64,000 bases of DNA from Zoroaster sp. YZ-2022 (GCA_029582265.1 CM055828.1:13489777-13553776), one strand, 5' to 3'. Counted from the first letter of the stretch, positions 11,100-23,090 are shown. Numbers and translations are program-made. The notes: generated by a model from the letters alone, not told the origin.

Positions 11100-13710
11100 C
11101 TATAACTATTTTATGGTCTTCTTTAAATTAAATGTTAACGACGAAAATAAGCAACTGATCACGGATCCCACCCGTATCACAGATTCTTGTTCAACCTTAC
11201 TTGATCATATTGTTTGCAATAATGAAGGTAGGATCTGTCAATCAGGAACTGTAAGTTTGGGTCTGAGTGATCACTTTCTTACATATTGTACACGTAAAGT
11301 AGTAAAAAGTCCAAATGCTTTTGGTCACAATGTCATTAAGATTAGATCTCTTAGGAACTACAGTGTGGAGGATTTCCTATTGAGGTTGTCCTCTGCTGAC
11401 TGGTCTAATGTGTATTGCAGTAGTGTTGACCAGGCTTGGGAGAACTTTTAAATGTACCCTTTTGCAAATTCTCGACACTGTTGCACCAATTAAGGAGATC
11501 AGATTAAAGACCAGGACGGAGCCATGGTTTAATCATGAGATTCTTGAAAATATCAGGCTTAGAGATCAACTCCTGGGCAAATTTGGGAAAGATAGAAGTA
11601 AGATTGCTCTTTATAAAGCATACTGTCAAATCAGAAACAAGATTCAGAGGGATGTAAGGTTTGCCAAAGCTAATTATTTCAGTCATAAGACCGAAGAATA
11701 CAGAAATAATTCTAAAAAAAACTTTGGCAACAGTTTAAATCACTTGGGTACAGCAATAAGGCTAAGGGTTGATGGTGAGTTTTGTTTCGATTCAAATAAA
11801 GTGGCGAACTATATCAACAAGTTCTACACTACAGTTGCCTCTAATTTGGTGGATAAACTGCCCTGTGCCAAAAATATTTTTGGTACTGAATCTGGAGCCT
11901 TCATGGATTACTATGAAAGTAAAGGTGTTATTCTGATTTCGTGTATAAAGAATTACTTAAATTAAATTCTAATAAGAGTACAGGTCCAGATAATATACCG
12001 GTCAAATTCCTTAAAGATGGTGCTAATGTACTAAGACACCCAATTTCGTTCATCATTAATTTGTCCATTTCCAGTAACACTGTTCCCATTGAACTGGAGT
12101 TTGCTAGAGTTAGGCCATTATTTTAAAAAAAAAATAGCAGATCTGATGTTGGCAATTACAGACCGGTCAGTGTACTAAGTGCAATATCTAAACTTTTGGA
12201 AAGAGCTGTGTACAATCAATTGGAAAAATATCTCACTGATAATAACCTCATTTATAATTTACAATCCGGGTTCAGAAGTTCTTGTTCAACTGACACCTGC
12301 TTGATTCACTTAACTGATTATATTCGTTCTCAGATGGCCAAAGGTAATTATACAGGTATGGTGTTATTGGACTTACAGAAGGCTTTTGACACTGTAGACC
12401 ATGTGATTTTATGTCACAAATTACAAGCTATGGGAATTCATTCAGAGTCTATTAATTGGTTTCAATCATATCTCTCTAATAGACAGCAAATTGTCAGTGT
12501 TAATCAGGTTGAATCACAACAAATGGAAATAACATGTGGTGTTCCACAGGATAGTATATTAAGGCCACTACTTTTCCTCTGCTATGTGAACGATATGAAA
12601 ATAAGTGTTCAATCTAATTTGCTGCTGTATGCTGATGACAGTGCCCTGTTCATTTCTGGTAAAGACCCTGAAGTTATAGCTGACAGTTTGAGTAGGGAGC
12701 TGGAATCATGCAGGCAGTGGCTGATTGATAACAAACTGTCTTTGCACCTCGGCAAAACTGAGTCTATCCTTTTTGGATCCAAGAAGAAATTAAGCAGCGT
12801 TGATAAATTTAAAGTGTCTTGTAATGGGAAGATTGTTACTCCTTCAATCTCAGTTAAATATCTGGGCATTACACTTGATCAGAGTCTAACTGGTGAGAAC
12901 ATTGTAAATTCTGTGATTAAAAAGGCTGGTGCTAGATTGCATTTTCTTTACAGACATGCCAAGTTTTTAAATGAGAGATCTCGCAAAACACTTTGTTCTG
13001 CTCTCATACAATGTCATTTTGACTATTGTTGTTCATCCTGCTTCTCTGCATTGTCGGTAAAACTGAAAAAAGGGCTGCAAGTTACACAAAACAAATTAGT
13101 CTGGTTTATTTTAAACATGGATTCTAGATCACATATTGGTCAAACAGAATTGAACAAGCTTGGCATGTTAATCGTTAATGATCGTGTTATACAACTCAAG
13201 CTAAATCATGTTTATACAATTTTTCATGAAGTGGCACCAGACTACCTCTGTCAAAACTTTAGGAAGGTTTCAGATATGCATAATTATTCTACTAGGGGTA
13301 GTTCCACTAATTTTGTTGTTCCAAGAATGAAAGGGCCTGAGTGCAATACCTTTTTTTATACCGGAATTCATGAATGGAATTTACTTCCTAATAGCATCAA
13401 ATGTTCCAACAATCATTATCAATTTAAAAGGGCAGTAAAAACACCTCTCTTCTCAGTCTAATTTTTTTAAATTGTCTATTTTTTAATCACTACTCTTCGT
13501 ATTTCTTGTACATTTTTATTTGCCTTTTTTTGTATTGTATTTGTTTGCCTGTGTGTTTTTAAGGACCCCGATGGAAATAAGCCGTGTTATACACAGCTTT
13601 TTGGGCTATCCTTGGCTTTGTAATCAGTTTATTTTTATGTATCTCTTTGTATTATTGTTTGTATTGCCAAAATAAAAGTAAAGTAAGTAAAGTAAAGTAA
13701 AGTAAAATAT
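11100..13710 (+). mobile_element. 5'-truncated CR1/jockey-group LINE
   Basis: A non-LTR retrotransposon fragment, truncated inside its endonuclease and ending in a (TAAAG)n tail at 13676-13705. The order is the endonuclease C-terminus, a connector, the reverse transcriptase and a C-terminal region, then a short 3' UTR. It lies between the arms of the inverted repeat at 10849-13886. Its exact left junction is not resolved because no poly-A or target duplication is obvious. Confidence 0.85.
11113..13461 (+). pseudogene. LINE ORF2: endonuclease C-terminus and reverse transcriptase
   Basis: It codes for part of the enzyme that nicks target DNA and copies LINE RNA. 11113-11451 holds the end of an APE-type endonuclease, with a GLSDHF motif corresponding to the catalytic SDH. 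The frame then shifts (11440 or so) to 11408-11965 and shifts back near 11950. From 11941 to 13461 one frame is open except for TAA at 12124-12126, next to an A10 run. RT landmarks are LLDLQKAFDTVDH (motif A), GVPQDSILRPLLF (motif B, with Asp and Arg where Gly is usual) and YADD (motif C). The C-terminal region ends HEWNLLPNSIK, as in CR1-group LINEs. Two frameshifts and a stop make it inactive. The clade is inferred, not tested. Confidence 0.88.
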
Positions 13711-13891
13711 TTAACGATTGCGATTATGCGAGTATGTATGTGCCACCCAGATTATAACGACTGACTGACTTAACGACACCAATTGTAATCCAGACTACCA
13801 GATTATAATCTGTGCTTGTTAATAGCAAGATGAAATTGATCCTTTTGAGACGTTATCTACTGACTCAAATTTGGAGTATCGGGTGCAAACA

Positions 13892-15885
13892 CAGGAGGCA
13901 TTAAACTATCATTTACATATTGTTTGCTATGAAACCACTCGAAATACGAAAGAAGCGTCAAGAATACAGTATTTTTTTAAACGTCAAGAGCAAATACATG
14001 GAAGACGCCTGACAATAAAATCAAGTCTCTCACAGTTTCACACTGACTTAGAACAACTGCAATCACATTGTTAAATCACATGTACCAACAGTTGCGTTAA
14101 CCGAAAATAACATGTCTAAACCTCTTTGATCAACCCCGCACCACATCGATAGTTCGGTTAGCCGAACTTTGTTTGAGCTCAGATATGTTTGACCGTATGA
14201 CGTCACAGCAGGCAGAAGCGCAAATTCTTAGCGTTCCACAGAGTTCAAAGAGGGCCCTGTCAGCTGAGGGCATATGATGCGCCAGCAAGTTAATGGATCT
14301 TGTACACTATAAATACCATTAACGAAAGCCAATAAAAAATATATAAAAATTAAAAATTAAAAAAATCGTCAAAAGTGGAGCACATGAATTTTTCGTTGGG
14401 AAATCTCATTGGGAAAGAGAATGTCGCAGACGGGACGATACAGGGAAGGGTTGTGGGGTTACATATGATGGGAGGAGGTGTCGTAGACAGGGTCATTGAG
14501 AGAACATATGGGGCATCTGGAGAGAGTCATAAAGAGGGGTTCACAGTGGAGGGGAGAGGTTCAAAGGGTATCACAGTGAAAGGGGAAGATATTAGGCAGG
14601 GGTTTGAGTATAAAGGGGAGGATTGAAGGTGAGGGGGTCGTAGAGAAGGGATCTAGTGAATGGAAGAGCAGGGAGGGTTGGATGTGTCACAGTGGATTGG
14701 ATAGTGTAGAGAAGTGGAGTGTGTCCCAGTGACAATAAGAGTCTTAGAGAGAGGTACAGTAGAGTGGAGAGGGGAGGATATTATACAGGGGTAAGAGTAT
14801 ATTGGGGAAGATCAGAGGTGAGTGGGCCGTAGAGAGTGGAAAAGAGAATATTGGAGGAGATCATACCACGGTGGAGGGTCGTATATCACGGGGGTCACAC
14901 AAGATCCGAGAAGCAATAGAAAGCAGGTCATGTATAACATGAAAGCAAGATGGGAGAATTTTTTAACAAACACCTAATGTGCAAATGCTGTTAAAAATTA
15001 AAAATTAACATTTGCAATATTGATCAAAGTGAAATTTACTGAAGCCATGCAAATAACGCACGTTATTTTTGTGAGATCATAACTTAAACTGAAATCATAA
15101 TATATTGAAATTATATTGAAATAACATATTCAAATGTTAAAACACAAATATAAGCTGAACAATCCAAAACGAAAACTAATGAAGTGTTACTCCTGTAATG
15201 AAGGTTTCGTGTAACCATGGTTAATACTGGCATTGATCACTGACTGTTATGTAATTTTCTTATTCTTGTGGGCAAAAAACATTATGTCACCAATCTGTAG
15301 CACCCAATTTAATCAATAGATAAGGTTAGCTTCAATGAGTAATAAATAACCCCGCGGGATAATAAAACAAACTGACGCTAGATCGACGAAGCAAGCCTGC
15401 AGAACATCACGCAACGGGAATTAGAGGGAGTCCATGACGTCAACATGGCGATTCCTGCTGACAAATCAGTTGAAGATTAAGAGGAAGCGATATGACAAGG
15501 ATACGTCAGCTGTAATGTATTGAAGATAATTATCAGAAAATCCAAGGGGTGCCTGTAATCAAAACACGTATTTTAAAACCAAATTTGCATAAATTATATC
15601 AAACTATGAAGAATAAAGTCACTAAACGAAGTTGGAATAAATACGATAAAACCATGACAAGTAAAGTCACCAAGTCAGTTATGTGAACAGTTATGTGATT
15701 GGGGTACAACCGAAGCTAAAACCTGTTTCTGGTCACGATCACAAAAGCACGCCCCCTAAAATATAATTCCAAAGGTCATGATTGCGCAATATATCACACT
15801 ACTAACGTTGTTCCTATAGCAAAATGTGTGTAAGATAGTAAAAACAAATCTTACACATGAAATATGCATAGGGACGTTTTATAGT
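13892..15885. other. No gene recognised; includes a purine-rich G-strand segment
   Basis: 14370-14900 is strongly strand-asymmetric (G and A on the plus strand, with repeated GAGAGG, AGGGG and GTCATA motifs). This explains the open frame there without implying a gene. The rest is AT-rich unique-looking sequence with no domain. Confidence 0.4.
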
Positions 15886-15887
15886 AG

Positions 15888-16096
15888 TTTGAAACATTGG
15901 ATCAACCTCTTACGAAATTGGTAAATGCCCCTGATCTGTATAATGACCTGGACAGAAGGTTGCGATCTGATGAACAAACCTTTCAACAAAATGGCGGTAA
16001 AAAACTAATTTTTCAAGTTGATAAATTCCTAATACTCTTTAGTAAGAGCGGCCAGCTGTTTATAAACATCAGGAATGGCATGATATTCGGAATGAG
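15888..16096 (+). CDS. Candidate internal exon, unknown protein
   Basis: A 209-nt open stretch with a GAATGAG|GTGAGTG donor at the right (16096/16097) and a weak TAGTAG acceptor at the left. It encodes about 69 residues starting FETLDQPLTKLVNAPDLY and rich in charged and hydrophobic residues. It would end in phase 2. I do not recognise the family. Composition looks coding, but the acceptor lacks a good pyrimidine tract and the phase does not match the next candidate exon at 18470, so an intermediate exon or a different gene would be needed. It may be spurious. Confidence 0.25.
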
Positions 16097-16630
16097 GTGA
16101 GTGTATGCATTTTTGGTTCTCATTAAAAATTACTTTATTAAATAATTCAATCGACGAAAAACGCTGATGAGTTGTGACCGATTATTGTTGAACATTCGCT
16201 ATGCATGTATAGCGCTTATGTTATTTTTAGACATTGCATGACAAAGATCTATGTGTGAATTATATCAAAACCAACATTGAGTGCCTGAATTTCGTTAACT
16301 GAATAATATCACTCGGTAACATTTGAACTGAAGGTACTGAAACAAAATATATCAAATTCAAATCACAAGGATCTATGTATGAGTTATATAAAGTGCTTTT
16401 CTTTCGTTGAATGAGAACATTTAGTATATCACTTGGCAATATCTGGAATTTTCCATTTTCACTCGGCCTCGCCTCGTGAAAATGGAACAGTCCAGATGTT
16501 ACCTTGTGATATAATAAATGCTTCCATTGAACTCGAAGGCATCTAATATTTTTTGGCAGCAGATATATCTTTTCAATATATCTATTAGACTGGTCCCCTG
16601 TCTATATCCTATCAAGGATATAGACAGGCT

Positions 16631-17561
16631 CAGTGGCGCACCCAAGGGGTCGAGCCCCCCCCCCCCCAAGGGCCCGCTGATGTTTTTTGTTTTTTTTAAA
16701 GAAGGAGCCAGGAAAGAGCAAAATCTGAGCCCAAGTCTTGTCTACAGAGGAGTTCGGCAAGGAGTATAGGGCAGTGGTACAAGGGATGGGGACTCAGGAG
16801 ACTCAAGCTCCCCTCCAAAAGTTTTCCATTTATTCCACTCACTATTATATTTTACGGCGTTGCGTATGCATGTGCATGTAAGCTTGAAGGGCCACCAGTA
16901 TATATAACAAGCATTTTTACACATTCTCCCCCCCCCCCCTGCCATGGTGCACCCTGATCAGGGAGCAGCTTTACTTAATTTTATTTTCATTTTCTGTTGT
17001 CCGTTTCTCTTGTTGAGGTCGTTGACTGTCGTTGAGGTTACTCGTAAAATTTAAACACGCCCGCATTATAATCAACTCCTTTCCAGTTTGTACACAATGG
17101 CCCAGGATTGGGTTTTAATTTACAAAGATTATGTGACACTCTTTTAGCAAACACCGATTGGATAATATTGGGATTTGGTTTTGCCGCCAAATTCGTGTTT
17201 GAAAAAATTTAGCTTCGCCCGGAATGATCACAAACTATACGTCCACGCAATGAAAGTATTTAACTATAGAAATCTTGCAGACGAAACAAGCTCAAGTTCT
17301 TTACATCAAGAGGAGGAAATTATATGGAAGGTAAAACGCTACGAGTCCGAATCATGCCATAATGTCTTCTTTTTATGACTAGAAACCACCAGGAAACATT
17401 TAACATGTGCCGTAGGTTCACTGACGAGCACGACTAGGGACATGGCTGCAGCCGCGCCAGCGGTTATGGTTTGGGTCAGCCATGTCTCTCCCCCATATTG
17501 GATTTCAAATAAAAATATTTTGAGCCCCCCCCCCCCCAACCAAATCCTGGGTGCGCCACTG
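16631..17561. mobile_element. hAT-type element, 931 bp, with perfect 8-bp target duplication
   Basis: The left end is CAGTGGCGCACCCA at 16631 and the right end TGGGTGCGCCACTG at 17561, exact inverted repeats of 14 bp. GACAGGCT flanks both sides (16623-16630 and 17562-17569). An 8-bp duplication and CAGTGGCG ends are hAT hallmarks. Inside the ends are poly-C runs (16657-16670 and 17525-17537). The interior carries a short plus-strand open frame at 17175-17378 with no transposase motif, so the element is non-autonomous. Confidence 0.9.
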
Positions 17562-17564
17562 GAC

Positions 17565-18465
17565 AGGCTCCAGGCGTACCACTCAAAGGATGTCATTGGA
17601 TACGTCAACGCGTTGTGCTGAAGATCTGGCGTCACGCTTCAAGGATTGTGCGCGCTAGCTACCAACCAAGGTCAAAGTTGAGCATCGGGGAAAATATGGC
17701 AACTGCACCACTGATCTCTATACTAACTGGATAGGAGATGTGCGCTGATTGGCCTATAAAAAGTTGAAGTAACCGGCCGCCATATTGGTTGTCACTCCCC
17801 ACGTCAAGAAATTCGGATCATGTCAACATTCAAGTTTAGGTGACTTGCTCCTCACCATCAATTCTTCTAATTTGTGTCCTCACCTGTGTTCTAAATATAG
17901 CAACGTTGACGTGGCTTGCGTTCCCTTCTTTTCTGGATTCTGGGTACATTTTTATTAAGATGCTTATGTTATTGAAGCTCTAAACAAGTTGAGTGATAGC
18001 AAACTAGATGACGCGACAACCAGCCGAGATGTTTAAACACGGAAACATATTTGCCAGTCCTTTCGCATTTCTTTGGTATAACATTGCATAGCAAATTTGA
18101 TTTCGCGTAGGTGAGATGGTTGAAAATAAACACGAAGTTATATATCTTTATACTCTGACCTAAGTGAGTAACGCGATGATATGAAAACATATCCAGAAGT
18201 GCTGGTAGATTAAACCGATGTAATCTATCTGCAGCCTAAGGTGAGCTAATAAATTGTATTGCATAAAAGAAATTCAAGCGCAACTCGAAGTGTTTTGATG
18301 CAGTTTCTTACATACGTCATTTATTATTTGGTATTTATCTGCTTGTTTGATTGTATAACAACGTTACATTTAAAAAGTATGCTAAACATTATCAGCATAA
18401 CACTTTACCAATGTCCCTATTACATAACTTTAAAAACAACAATATGATCTATTATTATTATTTTG
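17565..18465. other. No gene recognised
   Basis: Minus-strand 17969-18190 is open for 73 codons with four cysteines, but I find no convincing splice sites or domain. Otherwise it is AT-rich sequence. Confidence 0.35.
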
Positions 18466-18469
18466 CCAG

Positions 18470-18610
18470 CAATATGATGCCCACACTGCTTTTGCTATGT
18501 TCTGTGAAACATTATATAATCCTGGGCTAATTCCTTACGATTCACGTGCTGTATTATTATTTAGACGATTATACCATCTTGGATTTTCCTGGAATACTCT
18601 ACTTGATCAG
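18470..18610 (+). CDS. Candidate internal exon (phase 0-0), unknown protein
   Basis: It is exactly 141 nt, or 47 codons, bounded by TTATTATTTTGCCAG| on the left and CAG|GTGCGAAAG on the right, both good splice signals. It encodes QYDAHTAFAMFCETLYNPGL followed by a basic-hydrophobic stretch (RAVLLFRRLYHLGFSW) and ends TLLDQ. Both intron phases are 0. The next candidate exon, 20572-20742, also begins in phase 0, so the two join in frame. I do not recognise the family; the helical, Leu-rich character would suit a small alpha-helical domain. No similarity search was possible. Confidence 0.4.
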
Positions 18611-20160
18611 GTGCGAAAGGGATATTTATTACATGCTTCAATCATTATGCACATAACTATAAACCCCAGAGCTATGATTGAGGCAGTAACATCATGTTAT
18701 TAGTTTCTAAAGGATAAGTAAGGGTTTGAGCGGAACCAATTAGTCTACAGCCCACTCATGCAGCTCCACTTATAGTCCAGGGGAATATCCACGAGTTTTT
18801 GAACGGGAATGTTAACAAAATTAAGGATAGTTGCGAGCGCGAATCTTTAACAGTATGTGGCTGGGGAAACGTTTAAGGGCCCCGGAAGCTTTAGAATGTT
18901 GTATGTTGTCATTGCCAATAATAGCGTCTAGACTGACTATAGGCCTACTGTTATTTTTGTTCTATGAATAATTTGATGGAGTAAGTTGCACAGCCATTAC
19001 GGCATTGGGACTGGGATTCGATTGAAGCTTTATAATTATAAATTTAAATGATTCAATTTATCTTAATTTGTTGTATATATTGGGGTATTGTATTCACTTT
19101 AACTTTCCCAAGAGTGAAGCCATTATATGGCATGTGATGTGGGCCCACTTAAGGGTTGGTAGTTTCAGAATGTTAAGATAATCTAAGGCAATCTAAGCGT
19201 CTACTGACCGTACATGCCACGTTTAGAAAATACACTATTTAATTTTGTTTTAGAAATTGATCTTTAGTATACAGTGTACATGTATACGCAGAGATACGTG
19301 CAGTACGAAGCACATAGGCTACCCAAAAATAATGGGCCGGCATCGGACGTCTATCACGCGTCTTCGCTGTTTGACGTCATGCATTCGAGCTAGGCCTGCC
19401 CGACCATAGATATATCAGCCAAATAACCATGTTCACGATGTCGTCTCCTTGAGAAAAAAATGATCTCAGGACATCCTACATTAAGGATGTCGTCATCCTG
19501 TGATTACTTATCTCGGGAATACGTATTTCCAGTATGTCGTCTTTCCACGGTAATTATCTTAGTATCTTCATAGTTCCTTTATAGAATTTGGATGGTAGGT
19601 CAAAAAGAAACTATATATCAAAAATACAACATAAACAGATAAATAAAATGAGAGAAGAGCATAACTAAACAACGAGATTTTATATTAAACAAAACTTTAA
19701 AGACATAGGCCTACAAAAATTTAAATGACGTGTGGAATAATTTGAAAGTCACTGGTTAGCACTGCAGACAACTGGTCAACTGCATATCGATATTCCTGTA
19801 TTTGTTCCGAGTCAAATATGATCTTATAAAAAAATTGTTCTGCCAAAATTAATTTGATTAGCTCCTCGGATGCTCCGGAAACTCATTTGCAAATGCAGTC
19901 TGATGCACGTAGCATTTATTGAAGAATATATTATTCGTTTTGAATAACAAGTGAACCTTGTTTTAAAATATGAAGTACGATTTATAGATGTTCAATACTG
20001 CATGTGATAACATTTACCTTGATCATAATTGATATTTTAGTGATGCACTTTTATATTTACAGAACAAATTATCACAGATGTACAATTAACGCAAATTAAT
20101 TTGTTTTCTTCCAGAGACGTAAATTCCACGTTGGAATTAATTCGAAAAATCTGAATGCAT
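18611..20160. other. Presumed intron or intergenic, no gene seen
   Basis: AT-rich sequence with no convincing open frame. If the exons at 18470 and 20572 belong together, this is most of their intron. Confidence 0.35.
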
Positions 20161-20161
20161 T

Positions 20162-20364
20162 CTAAAACCTTTCCTCTTTAATGACACAATGAAAATGCAT
20201 CAAATTCCACATGTTGGTTTTAATACGAAGGCCTTCGTCTGAATTCTTATAAAGTATGCATGCATTTACATACATTTGACCAAAAGTGCACACTGGCTTA
20301 TACAAAATGCACATTTTGACATTGCGGTAGCATTTGTTTCTGAAATAGTCATTTATGCCGTAAG
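20162..20364 (-). CDS. Candidate exon with Kazal-like cysteine pattern
   Basis: The minus-strand acceptor TTGATTGGGATAG|CT starts the exon at 20364 in phase 1, which matches the phase-1 donor of the signal-peptide exon at 21922-21982. The encoded segment holds KCYRNVKMCILYKPVCTFG, then QMYVNACILYKNS. This resembles a Kazal inhibitor core (C..Y.PVC..G..Y.N.C.L). Kazal domains block serine proteases in secreted proteins. Compared with the family, one residue is missing in each of two inter-cysteine spacings and the last cysteines are not evident. It is therefore a divergent domain or a decayed one. The frame ends at a stop at 20162-20164. A second acceptor, TATTTCAG at 20340, would be out of phase. 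Confidence 0.38.
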
Positions 20365-20571
20365 CTATCCCAATCAAATAAAGTCATGAAGCACAATACT
20401 CTTATAGTTCAAGGCGAATTTGCTTTTCTTATGCCCTGCGCCTATTTACCAAATGTCTTTAGTTTTAGTTTTAAGTTCATGAAAATAAAATGCCATTAAA
20501 ATAGACAAAGCGGATTTAATTAGATGATTTATACACTGAAGTGGCGATATTCACTATTCATTCTTAGTCAG

Positions 20572-20742
20572 TGCCCTGATAAATTTTGTATTTATTCAGG
20601 GACTATTTTGCTAAGAAGTCGATATCCATCAGCAAGGGACGCGTGCAACGTAATTCAATTAATACAAGAGGTAGACTGTAACGGAATCGATGTAGCCATA
20701 AAGTTCGCTCTCGGGGCTAATACAATACTTTATTATTTTTAA
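20572..20742 (+). CDS. Candidate terminal exon, unknown protein
   Basis: It begins after TTCTTAGTCAG| in phase 0 and runs 57 codons to a TAA at 20740. It encodes CPDKFCIYSGTILLRSRYPS followed by an amphipathic stretch (ACNVIQLIQEVDCNG) and ends in ILYYF. Its phase matches the exon at 18470-18610. No polyadenylation signal is seen close behind the stop. It lies on the opposite strand within the proposed intron of the 20162-21982 gene, which is allowed but lowers confidence in one of the two models. Confidence 0.35.
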   Translation, partial: CPDKFCIYSGTILLRSRYPSARDACNVIQLIQEVDCNGIDVAIKFALGANTILYYF

Positions 20743-20744
20743 AG

Positions 20745-21915
20745 GAGCATGGTATAGATGATGTGACACACGACATCACTCTTTGTGCAAATGTTGTATT
20801 GTTGCCAAGGGCAGGCACCATAAAATCCTTTTTTTTCTTCTTCTTCTTTTTTTTGGTGACAACAATAATTATTTGTTCTTGTAATTCTAATTAAGCCACT
20901 AGTATGTTAAATCTTATTCATTGGAATATTTGTTCAGTACGTGATGTCATGAGGAGATTTAAGTACAGCTGCCCATATAAATATACACACTTTTAGCAGA
21001 CATGTAATCTACTGACACGGGAAGATCCACATTTATATGACGAAGTAGTGACGCTGTATAATTGGCAGCTTTTGTATCATGTCGGCAGTAAAAAGTTTGT
21101 ATTGTATTAACAAATCTCTATATCCCAGACATACCATTGTCAAGTTATAAAATGATGTAACATGGATGTCAAAGAACAAAATGTAAACAAAACGAAAAAC
21201 GAAATAAAAACCAAAAATTTTACTGGTAATGCCTGTAAGAAAGCTAGGGTTTTCGTTTATGACATCACATGAAATTTTCCTGGATTTGGGGATGCAAAAT
21301 AATAATAACAAAATAAGTAACAACGAAAAAAATGAACATACAATGTTAACATAAAATATGTACATGACTGTATTTACGTTACATTCGACTTAAAACCGTG
21401 CATACGTATCTTGAAGGAGACAGTACTCGACCGTAGAGTGTCATGTTTACACGGAGCGTAAAATCAATTATACAGCTTTGACATTCTCGATTGTTCCAAA
21501 AAATGACACTTAAATATAAATAATATTTTCACAAAGACAGGGAAGATTTTGAAGGGGTTCATATAATTATTGGCTAATGTTCAGTTTAATAGAATAATAC
21601 AGGATCACAATAAGAAATTATTGTTTGAGTTGTTTAAGCTTGCTTATTCTTTCACACAACGCCTTGAATGTGCACCGAACCCAATGTGATATTAATTAGG
21701 GGATTTTTTGGTGGAGTGTGTTATTTTATTTTATTTTTAGAATTCTGGATTCAGTCTTATATGTATGATTGCGATGTCTCATGTACTGTTAGCAAAAAAA
21801 CATATAGTGCGTGCTCCATGATTTGTTTTGTAATTTTTACTTTTGTTGTTGGTTTGATGGTTTTTGTTCATGTTCAGAATGTTAGTATACTAGGAATAGA
21901 CCTCAACTGAAATAA
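20745..21915. other. Presumed intron of minus-strand candidate gene; no exon seen
   Basis: AT-rich, with a CTT-rich low-complexity run at 20829-20852. The open frames on either strand (21033-21365 minus, 21668-21910 plus) are hydrophobic from AT bias and have no domain. Confidence 0.35.
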
Positions 21916-21921
21916 ACTTAC

Positions 21922-21982
21922 CTTGTAATACACAAAGGCCTAGCATCAGCAGGACAACAGCATGACATACAAATGGAGGCAT
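21922..21982 (-). CDS. Candidate first coding exon: signal peptide
   Basis: The minus strand gives ATG at 21982 followed by MPPFVCHAVVLLMLGLCVLQ, a textbook secretory signal with a short start, a hydrophobic core of about 12 residues and a small C-region. It ends exactly at CAAG|GTAAGT, a strong donor (21921/21922). The split is phase 1, the usual phase for introns after signal-peptide exons in modular secreted proteins. The phase fits the Kazal-like exon at 20364-20162, about 1.56 kb downstream. The 5' UTR and promoter would lie at 21983-22150 or beyond. Transcript evidence is needed; the short length allows a chance match. Confidence 0.45.
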
Positions 21983-22149
21983 GATTTCAGTCAGATGCTT
22001 ATCATCGTAGTCTTTATTCAGGCGATCTCCATCAACTTGTTTCCAGAGTCAAAATGTACTTCATTCTGCACGTTGGTTTGAAGATTAGCTGCATCAGTGT
22101 GCAAGTGTTACGAACAAATATCTCAGTATTATCTTGAGCTTGATATGGT

Positions 22150-23085
22150 GGCGGAGCAACATGGGACTTATCTCACTGTATACGCTTTACTGTTGTATTG
22201 CCAATCGAATTTTTGTTATTGTACGGTATGTATTCATTTATGCTGCCAGTTCATACAGAGGTAAACTGCCGTCCAATACAATCGACTCTCTTTTCGCATT
22301 GATCGGTTGCGTTCGTAATGTGCACACCGGAGTTGTCCAAACAGCGTCATCTGCTTGTAAATATGACTCCCTAACTAGTAATGAATTAGCCTATGCATAA
22401 CCCACTGCGCGTGCCCGTCTCGTGTTAAGAGCAACGTCGAAGAAAGACTGGATAGGCCTCATCAGCATATGATCTGGCAACACTGAAATGAAACAGAACT
22501 GAATCGTCAGCACTCTAAATCATTTTAATAATTAAAAACGTTGTTGTTTTAGTTGTTGTTTGTATTTTTGTTTTGAATTATGTAACAATTGTTTGTTTTA
22601 ATCTAGCCTATATTTTAATGTTTTTATTCCATGAAGTCCATTTTTAAACACTAATATATCATCAAACAATTTGATAAATAAATGAAAATATTATAATGAC
22701 GTCAAAAGGAGAAATGAAACCATCAAAACAAACACGTTAATTTAGGAGTTAATTTTCGGAGTGGGGTCAACAATTAGTCTTAAGAAGCGTTTGAATGGGA
22801 CTATTGCAGAATGGAGATCATGATTAATTTTGATGTTATCAAGTTTAAAGATCCTTAAGTCCTATCGCCATTATAGCACTACAATAATTTATTTCTATAT
22901 ATTAATAAACTACATGTTAAGTCACTGGTGTTGGTGTGAATGATCACTCAAAAACAATCACAACAGTTAAAAATGCCTTTATTTTTATATTTTTATATAG
23001 GCAATTGACCATTTTAAATGTTGAAAAGATTAAAGAGGTTACTTACATAAAAAATTATGACCTTAACATTGGTATAAAAGAGCAA
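22150..23085. other. No gene recognised
   Basis: AT-rich. Short open frames at 22134-22400 and 22936-23169 have no domain; the second runs into the SINE head. Nothing else is supported. Confidence 0.35.
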
Positions 23086-23090
23086 AAAGG

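Larger units (their letters stand above)
10849..13886. mobile_element. Long-inverted-repeat element enclosing a LINE
   Basis: The left arm, 10849 to about 10990, begins GCACCCGATACTCC. It is the inverted copy of about 13725-13886, which ends GGAGTATCGGGTGC. The arms stay nearly identical for at least 110 bp, through CAGATTATAATCTGGTAGTC and CAATTGGTGTCGTT. The right arm has a small extra segment near 13755-13772. The 5-mer AAACA occurs immediately outside both ends (10844-10848 and 13887-13891), a possible target duplication. The LINE fills the middle, so it either landed in a foldback element or was captured by one. Confidence 0.75.

Noticed and set aside
14375..14626. 83-codon glycine-rich open frame
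   Set aside because: It is explained by G/A strand bias over 500 bp; no domain, splice signal or conservation clue.
21033..21365. 110-codon hydrophobic minus-strand frame
   Set aside because: Phe/Leu/Ile-rich composition follows from AT bias; no good splice sites or recognisable membrane-protein family.
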